From Thermodesulfovibrio sp. (GTDB taxonomy: Bacteria > Nitrospirota > Thermodesulfovibrionia > Thermodesulfovibrionales > JdFR-85), in contig JALUAR010000094.1 of the NCBI GenBank assembly GCA_027050975.1, positions 1 to 6,801 on the forward strand: 6,801 bases of DNA, given 5' to 3'. The translations under genes were made by a program, and so were the position numbers. The notes under the pieces were generated by a model. The model had not been told where the DNA came from, did no database searches, and worked only from the letters and a program-made list of their open reading frames with translations. Of this stretch, positions 1-5,658 are shown piece after piece (position 1 is the stretch's first letter; every line of letters begins with the position of its first letter).

Positions 1-827
1 GCTTTGAGTCTTCTTTTCAGGGAGTCAGATATAAAATCTCTGTTCTCGGCGTCTTTTAATGCAACTTTACTCTGCAAAAAATTACCAATACGAACTCGTA
101 ATTCTTGATTTGGTAATAAAACTCTTACCACAAATTTAAACCAAGAAGGAGAAAGACGATATCTCAAAAGAATGTCTCTGATGATTTTAGCCCTAACAGA
201 TTTACTTCTATTTTGAACAGAGAAATCAATCTGGCTGGCAAAATCTGAAGCTACTCCTAAGAAGGTAAACACTTCCTTCATTATATCAACAGGATATATG
301 CTCATTTCTTCCAAGGTCAAGATTGTAACTTTACTAAATTTTTCTACATACCTTATCACCTGATGATAAAATTTGGCCACCTCAATATAATTTAAGCACT
401 CCTTAGGATAGGTAGAAAAAGAACTTATTCGCTTTTCTGGATCCATAAAGATTGCTTCTTCCAGCCTATCGACAGTTTCATCTCCACGGCTGTAAAAATA
501 ACTATGCAATGATCTAATTAAATTTAAAGGATTTCGTAAAATTATAATAATCTTTGCATTAGGATTAAATTTTTTAATTTCATCACTAGCTTTATGAGAG
601 TAAAGATACCATACTGATTTTTCACCCACTATTTGAGAATCTGCACAGTTTGTAAAGTGTGCCAGATACTCTTCCAAGGTAAGTCTTTTTTTGAATTTTA
701 GGTCACTTCCAAAAAAATTCATCTCTTTATCTGGAATATAGATCTGAGGATGTTGCAAAAGATAATACTGAAGTGAAGTGGTTCCACACCTCGGAGCACC
801 TACTATAAAAAAATCTGGCTTTCTCAT
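1..827 (-). CDS. PAPS-dependent sulfotransferase, partial (C-terminus outside window)
   Basis: The frame is open from ATG at 827 down to the left edge: 275 codons and no stop, so the C-terminus is missing. The N-terminus carries the PAPS 5'-phosphosulfate loop GAPRCGTTSL (residues 10-19). It is followed by KEMNFF (34-39), whose Glu35 matches the catalytic-base position of the heparan N-/3-O-sulfotransferase type (family knowledge). GEKSVWYLY (68-76) and the 3'-phosphate-binding stretch IIIILRNP with Ser106 (about 93-106) complete the fold. The predicted role is transfer of sulfate from PAPS to a carbohydrate acceptor, probably in the cytoplasm or at the inner membrane. The start codon overlaps the flippase stop as ATGA, with GGTGG about 9 nt upstream, so translation is probably coupled. 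By hand count the gene is about 33% GC, lower than its neighbours, which may indicate transfer. The acceptor cannot be read from sequence; lipid or protein acceptors remain possible. Confidence 0.9.
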   Translation of the reverse strand, partial: MRKPDFFIVGAPRCGTTSLQYYLLQHPQIYIPDKEMNFFGSDLKFKKRLTLEEYLAHFTNCADSQIVGEKSVWYLYSHKASDEIKKFNPNAKIIIILRNPLNLIRSLHSYFYSRGDETVDRLEEAIFMDPEKRISSFSTYPKECLNYIEVAKFYHQVIRYVEKFSKVTILTLEEMSIYPVDIMKEVFTFLGVASDFASQIDFSVQNRSKSVRAKIIRDILLRYRLSPSWFKFVVRVLLPNQELRVRIGNFLQSKVALKDAENRDFISDSLKRRLK

Positions 828-2149
828 AGATTTGTCCACCATATTTTAATTTTCCTGATGTCACCAAATGCCGTCGTATAAAGGCCCAGTCTTTTCCATA
901 CAAACCATGCCATGGTAATATTCCATATGGCTATACTGATTGCGGTTGCTACAGCAGCACCCTCCTTGGACCATTTGGGGATCAAGAGAAAATTGAGCAG
1001 GATATTTACTAATGCCCCCAGTCCAAATCCAATAGAGGTCTCTTTCTCGTGCCCGGTCATAATCAGAATTAACCCTACCGAGCCAGCAGAAACATTTATT
1101 ATCTGTCCTATGCATAGAATTGAAAGGACCGTTGCACCTGCTGTAAACTCTTCTCCATACAGAAGGAGAAACCACTTCCCAAATACAACTAAGATCAATG
1201 CCAGTGGCAGGGAAAACAGAAATGCCAGGCGTGCACTATGGGTTATCTCTCTCTGGAGTGCCTGCCTTTCACCAGACTGGTATAGCCTTGAGAGGATGGG
1301 ACCAAAGGATGTATTTACCGAAAAAAGAACAAAAGAAACAAGATCTGCCCCAGCACTTGCAACAGAGTAGATACCGACAATCTTTGCTTCTTTCATTGCA
1401 CCAAGCATTATTATGTCAGTCCGTGAATTTATGAATCCCATACCTGTTATTAATAATAATGCGAACCCACTACGGAACCACATTCTTATCCTGTATTCTG
1501 GCCTTACCACCTTTACCTTTTCAGGGAGGTGTCTATTTAAGAGATAAAAGAGTAGAATTGTAGCAATGGCAGAAGAAAAGATGTTAAGTGCTATAACATG
1601 AGTGGGATAAAATTCTTTTTTGATAAAAAAATAAGAAAATACAATAAAAGACAGAAAAAGTAGAGGTTGTATTAGCATTTCAGGCACCTGTGCAAGTACC
1701 ACTCGTTGTAGCCCTTTCAGGATACTCCTATGAATAGCAGAAATGGCCCTCAGAGGCAACACAAACATGGCTATCATAAAGGCTTCTAACTTTAAAGAAG
1801 TTCCGCTTCTAACGACAAAGAGGGCAATCAAGAGGGCACAAAGCAATATAAATAACGATGAAACTGAAACAGCAGACCTTGAATAACGGATTAAGCCTTT
1901 CAAAAGGGACCATTGCGATCTGGAAAAATAAACTGACACCTCTCGTACTAAAAGGCTCTCGAGACCGAGTATTGAAGGAATACTCAAAATAAAAACCCAT
2001 GCCATTGCATAGGAGTAAACACCAAAGCCTTCAGCTTTAAGAAGTCTTGCAAGAATCAGGCTTATAAAAAAACTCAGTCCTGTAGCGGTGACCTTTAACA
2101 GGAATGTTCCCGCAGCTCCTCTTATCAATTGTGTTCTTGTGTCAGCCAT
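824..2149 (-). CDS. Wzx-like oligosaccharide flippase (polysaccharide biosynthesis protein)
   Basis: This 441-residue, strongly hydrophobic inner-membrane protein has about a dozen predicted membrane segments, within the usual size range of Wzx/RfbX flippases. The N-terminal block LARLLKAEGFGVYSYAMAW (33-51) is the characteristic first-helix signature of the Polysacc_synt (MOP superfamily) family. Later segments include a loop with NSRTDIIMLGAMK, typical of the central repeat. Its expected role is to flip an undecaprenyl-linked oligosaccharide unit across the inner membrane for polymerisation outside. It lies 42 bp downstream of the regulator gene, and its TGA overlaps the sulfotransferase ATG, so it is the middle gene of an operon. 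No clear Shine-Dalgarno sequence precedes ATG 2149; the start is chosen because the N-terminus aligns well with family N-termini. Substrate is unknown. An O-antigen or teichuronic-type exporter of the same superfamily would look similar. Confidence 0.92.
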   Translation of the reverse strand: MADTRTQLIRGAAGTFLLKVTATGLSFFISLILARLLKAEGFGVYSYAMAWVFILSIPSILGLESLLVREVSVYFSRSQWSLLKGLIRYSRSAVSVSSLFILLCALLIALFVVRSGTSLKLEAFMIAMFVLPLRAISAIHRSILKGLQRVVLAQVPEMLIQPLLFLSFIVFSYFFIKKEFYPTHVIALNIFSSAIATILLFYLLNRHLPEKVKVVRPEYRIRMWFRSGFALLLITGMGFINSRTDIIMLGAMKEAKIVGIYSVASAGADLVSFVLFSVNTSFGPILSRLYQSGERQALQREITHSARLAFLFSLPLALILVVFGKWFLLLYGEEFTAGATVLSILCIGQIINVSAGSVGLILIMTGHEKETSIGFGLGALVNILLNFLLIPKWSKEGAAVATAISIAIWNITMAWFVWKRLGLYTTAFGDIRKIKIWWTNL

Positions 2150-2191
2150 ACTGTTATTTATTTAAAATGTCAGAAAAAAGTCTTTTTATAG

Positions 2192-2794
2192 TTAATGAAA
2201 GATAATTTTTATATCATTCTCGTTTACACCAATCTCTAAAAGCTCATTATAAAGCCTCTCCCTTTTTAAATAAGAAGCAACGACTATACAATCATAATCC
2301 ATATCCTTAAGGGCTTCAATAGACTTTATATCCTTTCCAAAGAATTTTTTACCGATATTATCACTATCAACCACTCCAGAAAGTTCCAACTCTGTCTCCT
2401 GAAGCGTAAGGTATGCTATCTCCGCAACCTCGTCTGCTCCTGCAAAGACAACCCTCTTTGCACCCTCAGCCTGGATCTCCTGAAACAGTCTTTTGAGGTT
2501 TGCCCTTGCCTCACGGTATATACGGGTGTAGTCCTGCAGAAGACGATAAGTAAGACGTGTCTTCTCAGCAAAGCCCTTCGGTGTTAAAAAGTAGGCATAT
2601 CTTTTGGGAGGAATTGACTTGACAGTGATATACCCCTTTTTGACCAGATTCTTGATATACGAGTTAACAAGCCCGAGAGCTATACCAAGACGTTTACTGA
2701 GTTCTCTCTGGGTGAGGGAGTCGTTATTTGAGAGTTCATCGAGGATCTGAAGGGCTCTGTAGTCCTCTGTCTCGTGCTTTTCAGAGTTGTTCAT
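2192..2794 (-). CDS. EPS-associated winged-helix regulator fused to a Rossmann domain
   Basis: The protein has 200 residues. Residues about 12-85 form a winged helix-turn-helix: the helices LTQRELSKRLGIALGLVNSY (27-46) are followed by a wing with the YFLTPKGFAEKTRLT stretch (68-82). That stretch resembles the MarR-type regulators associated with exopolysaccharide loci, which are usually only about 100 residues. A helical linker (about 85-112) leads to an alpha/beta domain (113-200) starting RVVFAGADEVAEIA, with VVDSD at the end of the second strand. This resembles the nucleotide-binding N-domains of PglD/CapD-type sugar enzymes. The inferred role is a transcription factor sensing a nucleotide, nucleotide-sugar or NAD(H)-like ligand and controlling the downstream flippase-sulfotransferase operon and itself. 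It is first in the operon. No Shine-Dalgarno is visible, and the predicted transcription start coincides with the ATG. The DNA-binding call is firm; the ligand is not known. Confidence 0.85.
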   Translation of the reverse strand: MNNSEKHETEDYRALQILDELSNNDSLTQRELSKRLGIALGLVNSYIKNLVKKGYITVKSIPPKRYAYFLTPKGFAEKTRLTYRLLQDYTRIYREARANLKRLFQEIQAEGAKRVVFAGADEVAEIAYLTLQETELELSGVVDSDNIGKKFFGKDIKSIEALKDMDYDCIVVASYLKRERLYNELLEIGVNENDIKIIFH

Positions 2795-2804
2795 ATTATG
2801 AACA
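2788..2804. promoter_or_regulatory. Perfect 17-bp palindrome, candidate operator
   Basis: The sequence TGTTCATATTATGAACA is an exact inverted repeat with 8-bp arms around one central base (2796). It covers the regulator's start codon (2794-2792), the predicted transcription start and most of the predicted -10 box (2806-2801). Dimeric winged-helix proteins bind such sites, so negative autoregulation is the simplest reading. No second good copy was seen in the window. Confidence 0.6.
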
Positions 2805-2830
2805 TATCACAGTATCCTTACCTCTGTCAA
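2801..2830 (-). promoter_or_regulatory. Sigma70-type promoter of the regulator-flippase-sulfotransferase operon
   Basis: On the minus strand a perfect -35 hexamer TTGACA (2830-2825) is followed after 18 bp by TATGTT (2806-2801; 4 of 6 matches to the -10 consensus). The expected start of transcription is near 2794, which is the first base of the regulator ATG. This predicts a leaderless mRNA and agrees with the absence of a Shine-Dalgarno sequence. Confidence 0.5.
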
Positions 2831-2839
2831 GGCAACTGA

Positions 2840-2859
2840 TGGCACCGATTATGTATAAT
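2840..2859 (+). promoter_or_regulatory. Possible promoter for the TPR protein gene (weak)
   Basis: A perfect -10 hexamer TATAAT lies at 2854-2859 but has no recognisable -35 box 16-18 bp upstream. Overlapping it, TGGCAC (2840-2845) lies 5 bp before ATGT (2851-2854). This resembles the -24 element of a sigma54 promoter with a poor -12 element (GT in place of the normally essential GC). Either reading puts transcription start near 2865-2867. Confidence 0.25.
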
Positions 2860-2866
2860 ATAAATA

Positions 2867-3607
2867 ATGGTTTTTGAAATACCGAACAAATCATCTAAAT
2901 ATATGAATAAAAAGGGAAGGCTCCTTTTTATTCTCCTCTTAGCCTTTTTAATAATGGACTGTGCACCTAGAGTCTCAAAGAAGACGACAGTTCAATCTGA
3001 AGCTCTAAAAGCACCGGAACAGACGGAACAACATGAACAACTCTCACCACAGGAGCAGAAGATACGTTCATTAGAGGTATTCAAAAAAATCCTGCGTCTT
3101 AGAGAAAGCGCAACGGGCCCTGAAGTTGTAAAAGAGGCAGAGGCCCTATATAATGAAATCATTCAGAAATATCCCGCATCCCCTCTTGCTCAGGAAAGCT
3201 ATTTACATCTTATAAAACTCTATCTCCGCGACTATTCTCCACCTGAGATCCAAAAGGCTGAAACTGTATATTCAAAATTTATTGAACAATATCCGACATC
3301 CCCACTCAGAGCCCGAGCAGAGGATCTGATGACAAGGTTTTATTACGGATTTCGAATGTGGAAGAAACTTATTCATCTTCATAAGGGGAGAATCAAAAAG
3401 TTTGCACAAACAGGAAATATTGATAATATTGATTATTTATTTTTTTACTCCGAAGCTCTCTATCACCTTGGAGACTTACAAGAGGCAGAAAAGGGATACA
3501 AATGGGTTATAAAAAAGGCTCCTCAATCCAACACCGCTTTGAAGGCAAAAAACAGGCTGCAAGAGATAGAGGCATTGAAATCCCGCCAGCAATCTCCTAA
3601 ACCTTAA
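2867..3607 (+). CDS. Exported TPR-repeat protein, possible lipoprotein
   Basis: The 246-residue product begins with a short basic stretch and a hydrophobic segment (residues 19-30) ending at Cys32, which suggests a signal peptide. The lipobox-like LIMDC has Asp before the Cys, which is unusual for signal peptidase II. After a Glu/Gln-rich linker (about 45-65) come TPR-like helical pairs at about 87-118, 126-160 and 190-232. The first two share the motif YNEIIQKYPASPL / YSKFIEQYPTSPL, as in BamD/YbgF-type periplasmic TPR proteins. A scaffold or assembly role at the envelope is likely; the partner is unknown. An in-frame ATG at 2903 (Met13) would give a more compact signal peptide. Neither start has a Shine-Dalgarno, so the N-terminus is uncertain. 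The gene diverges from the polysaccharide regulator, and its last 11 bp overlap the end of the convergent HAMP gene. Confidence 0.8.
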   Translation: MVFEIPNKSSKYMNKKGRLLFILLLAFLIMDCAPRVSKKTTVQSEALKAPEQTEQHEQLSPQEQKIRSLEVFKKILRLRESATGPEVVKEAEALYNEIIQKYPASPLAQESYLHLIKLYLRDYSPPEIQKAETVYSKFIEQYPTSPLRARAEDLMTRFYYGFRMWKKLIHLHKGRIKKFAQTGNIDNIDYLFFYSEALYHLGDLQEAEKGYKWVIKKAPQSNTALKAKNRLQEIEALKSRQQSPKP

Positions 3608-4154
3608 AAACATCAACCGCTTTTTTAATCTCTTTTATTAGCGTCTCCATCTCTTTATCTTCCAGTCCGCCTTTTTTGGTAATCAATGCATCGAGCTGTT
3701 CAACCGGCTTCTTCACATTTGCTATTTTTGTCTGCAGCATTTCGAGCGACTCATTAAGGGCCTTGGCAAGATCATGCACTTCATCTCCCTTTCTCAGCTT
3801 AAATCTAACCGTAAGGTCTCCACCTCCTATCTTTTCCCTCAGATCCCTCTCTATTCTGAAAAGTGGTCCAGCGATTTTATGGGGGAAAAAGATGGTAATC
3901 GCTAAGGAGGCAAGAAAGGCTAAGACGAGGGAGATCATAACAGCCGGCAAGAGGTAATCAAGAAAGTTTCTGGCCTGTATATGAAATTGGCGATAGGTAG
4001 CTCCTATCTCTCTGTTACTGTAAAAATAAAATATCAAACCCATTAATCCGATACCTACCCCGATGATAGAGACAAGTTTCAAGAGAAGCCTCAACTGCAT
4101 CTCTCTTTTTACTGAGAAGTTAATACGCCGTCTTCTATTTCTTCTATTCTGCAT
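3597..4154 (-). CDS. Two-TM HAMP-domain membrane protein without output domain
   Basis: The protein has 185 residues. A very basic N-terminus (NRRNRRRR) precedes TM1 (about 23-45), a short external loop of about 20 residues, TM2 (about 66-90) and a HAMP domain (about 90-142). The HAMP features visible are the conserved Pro in KIAGPLFRIERDL and the Asp-Glu in RKGDEVHDLAKALNE. A helical tail of about 40 residues ends the protein, with no kinase, cyclase or methyl-accepting domain. HAMP domains normally relay signals from a membrane sensor to an output domain. Here there is neither a real periplasmic sensor domain nor an effector, so it may be a stand-alone adaptor, or a membrane partner of the cytochrome encoded 28 bp upstream. 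An excellent AGGAGG (4166-4161) lies 6 nt before the ATG. It is often labelled as a chemotaxis-like protein, but nothing here supports chemotaxis. Confidence 0.85.
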   Translation of the reverse strand: MQNRRNRRRRINFSVKREMQLRLLLKLVSIIGVGIGLMGLIFYFYSNREIGATYRQFHIQARNFLDYLLPAVMISLVLAFLASLAITIFFPHKIAGPLFRIERDLREKIGGGDLTVRFKLRKGDEVHDLAKALNESLEMLQTKIANVKKPVEQLDALITKKGGLEDKEMETLIKEIKKAVDVFKV

Positions 4155-4182
4155 CCAAATCCTCCTTCAATTTTAATTTTGA

Positions 4183-5328
4183 CTATCTATCATAAATAGT
4201 GTCATCATGACATTTTAGACAGAGATCCTCTTTAAAGTCCACCCTTGCAAGATACATCCTGGAACTTCCATGGGGGTCATGGCAGCTGACACAGGTGATT
4301 ATTCCGTCCTCTATAGTAGGCAGATCCTCTGGAATTCTCACATGATCACCACTGGGCCTCATGCCCACCGGATGAGACACTGTAAAGGAGTGGCAGTTAT
4401 TACAAGCATCTATTGTCGTATACCTATCAATTGTAAAGTTGTGGACATAAGAGGGTTTTTCTTGTTTCTGTTCTACCGCATAGAAGGTAACAGCACAATA
4501 ACTTGGCTTATTTGTTTTAACCCTCATATAAATACCTTTCTTGCCTTTCAATCTGAAGAACTCCACCTTTTCTACCAAAGGTATCTCATCAAGGGACTCA
4601 TTCCCATTATCGGTCTCTTTTTTGCGATCTGTCTCTATCTTATATTCTCCGGATTGAACCTCCGTTCCAAAAAGATCTTTTGAAATAACTTTATAGATAT
4701 ATTTTTTGTTATGGCCCAGTTTGTTAAGTTCTATTCTATGATCCCATGTATATACCTCATCATATTCAACGGTGTAGTGACCATTTCCCTTTGACTCAGC
4801 CAGCCTGTATTCTACTTTCGAGGTGGACGGAGCATCGGTGTGCCAGGCAATTGTGGCTCTGACAAAAAGGCCTGGTTCGATTTCTTCCAGATGGACGTCC
4901 TTTATGTTTTTAAGCCTTCGGAACTTATGTGTGTAATCCTTTATCTTCTCCACGTTAAGATTAACAACATAGGGGTCAGACTGTTTTTCATCAGCATCGG
5001 TCAGTACCACTTCTACCTGATACTGCTTTTCTTTTTCGAGAGTGCCAACTGGCACCACAAAATCCTCAAGTGGAATGGGGATGGATAAAGAACGCTCCTC
5101 TCTTTTGTTGTCTTCAATGTCTTGTTCACTCTCCACATGACAGACCTCACAGCCACTCAATGCAGCGGCATGTCTGTAAGGACTGGTTTCGACCTTCTTG
5201 AATATCTCCTCGTGACATTTTCGACACCCTGACGAATCCATATTTGTTCCGTTGGTAATAGCACTGAAAGATTTTAAAAAGAATACTATGGTAAGCATAA
5301 AAATAAGGAAGAGACTTTTTCGAATCAT
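4183..5328 (-). CDS. Secreted pentaheme c-type cytochrome with FN3-like domains
   Basis: The 381-residue protein has an N-terminal signal sequence (hydrophobic 5-23) and five CxxCH heme sites: CRKCH (35), CEVCH (60), CNNCH (309), CVSCH (346) and CLKCH (370). Two sites lie at the N-terminus and three at the C-terminus. The last pair, with DPHGS between, is of the doubled-CxxCH type found in cytochrome c3/NapC-like electron carriers. His53, His319, His329 and His353 are possible distal ligands. The heme-free middle (about 80-300) is beta-rich: ATIAWHTDAPSTSKVEYR (158-175) followed by YIYKVISKDLFG (210-221) resembles the FN3-like domain found at the N-terminus of purple acid phosphatases. A second FN3-like stretch lies at about 95-127. 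Role inferred: periplasmic or extracellular electron transfer with a binding module. GGAAAGG about 7 nt upstream supports ATG 5328. The HAMP protein gene follows in the same operon. No redox partner is encoded in view. Confidence 0.9.
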   Translation of the reverse strand: MIRKSLFLIFMLTIVFFLKSFSAITNGTNMDSSGCRKCHEEIFKKVETSPYRHAAALSGCEVCHVESEQDIEDNKREERSLSIPIPLEDFVVPVGTLEKEKQYQVEVVLTDADEKQSDPYVVNLNVEKIKDYTHKFRRLKNIKDVHLEEIEPGLFVRATIAWHTDAPSTSKVEYRLAESKGNGHYTVEYDEVYTWDHRIELNKLGHNKKYIYKVISKDLFGTEVQSGEYKIETDRKKETDNGNESLDEIPLVEKVEFFRLKGKKGIYMRVKTNKPSYCAVTFYAVEQKQEKPSYVHNFTIDRYTTIDACNNCHSFTVSHPVGMRPSGDHVRIPEDLPTIEDGIITCVSCHDPHGSSRMYLARVDFKEDLCLKCHDDTIYDR

Positions 5329-5456
5329 ATTATAACCTTTCCTTAATTTTTAGTGTTTTAGATCTTATTATTTATAATCCTTAAATCTTTTTACTTCTCT
5401 GATTTATATATCGGTCATATTTCCTAAAACTTTAATGTAGTAACTTCGGGCTCTTA

Positions 5457-5534
5457 TTACAGCAACCATATGGTTTTCTCTGCTATTTCAACAACTTCCG
5501 GAAAGGGACCTTTCAGATCCTCTTCTGTATACAT
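5457..5534 (-). CDS. Possible small ORF in the cytochrome leader (25 aa), or gene remnant
   Basis: ATG at 5534 opens 25 codons ending in a double stop (TAATAA). The peptide begins MYTEEDLKGPFPEVVEI and ends in IWLL. The codons look like a coding sequence, and the acidic amphipathic composition differs from the AT-rich noise around it. There is no Shine-Dalgarno. The ATG lies about 14 nt downstream of the predicted transcription start. It could be a leader peptide, a small protein, or a leftover of a decayed gene. I do not recognise a family. Confidence 0.2.
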   Translation of the reverse strand: MYTEEDLKGPFPEVVEIAEKTIWLL

Positions 5535-5554
5535 GCCCAAGAAACAGAAAACTT

Positions 5555-5583
5555 ATTATATATATATTAGCACAGATTATCCA
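5555..5583 (-). promoter_or_regulatory. Candidate sigma70 promoter for the cytochrome-HAMP operon
   Basis: On the minus strand TGGATA (5583-5578; 4 of 6 matches) is separated by 17 bp from a perfect TATAAT (5560-5555). Transcription would start near 5548, giving a leader of about 220 nt before the cytochrome ATG at 5328. The AT-repeat tract makes chance matches more likely. Confidence 0.35.
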
Positions 5584-5658
5584 GAGATGATAGCATTTGG
5601 CCAGCAGTAATGAAAGAAAATATTCTATCAGGGCAATCGATGCTCATAAAGGGTATAT

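Larger units (their letters stand above)
5329..5658. other. 330-bp gene-poor interval upstream of the cytochrome gene
   Basis: This AT-rich stretch between prmA and the cytochrome gene has no long frame that looks coding. It holds a minus-strand promoter-like sequence (5555-5583), an ATATAT tract beside it, and a 25-codon minus-strand frame (5457-5534). The rest, about 5335-5450, is AT-rich leader with no structure I can name. A sigma70 promoter close to the cytochrome start was looked for, and no convincing -35/-10 pair was found. Confidence 0.6.

Noticed and set aside
912..1434. Plus-strand open frames opposite the flippase gene
   Set aside because: They are antisense to a clear, full-length membrane protein gene, show no recognisable domain and lack ribosome-binding sites.
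1809..2000. Alternative minus-strand frame within the flippase gene
   Set aside because: It lies in another frame of the flippase and has no family resemblance; the flippase is intact.
3676..3957. Plus-strand frame opposite the HAMP gene
   Set aside because: Serine-rich translation typical of the complement of a coding region; no supporting signals.
3597..4154. Calling the HAMP protein a methyl-accepting chemotaxis protein
   Set aside because: No methyl-accepting signalling hairpin is present; only TM helices and HAMP can be seen.
4270..5088. Plus-strand frames opposite the cytochrome gene
   Set aside because: The opposite strand has five CxxCH motifs and a signal peptide in one continuous frame, so these are antisense artefacts.
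5367..5378. ATTAT-TT-ATAAT inverted repeat as an operator near the cytochrome gene
   Set aside because: Short and purely A/T in AT-rich DNA; expected by chance.
5558..5567. Alternating AT tract as a simple repeat
   Set aside because: It is short and better explained as part of the AT-rich promoter region.
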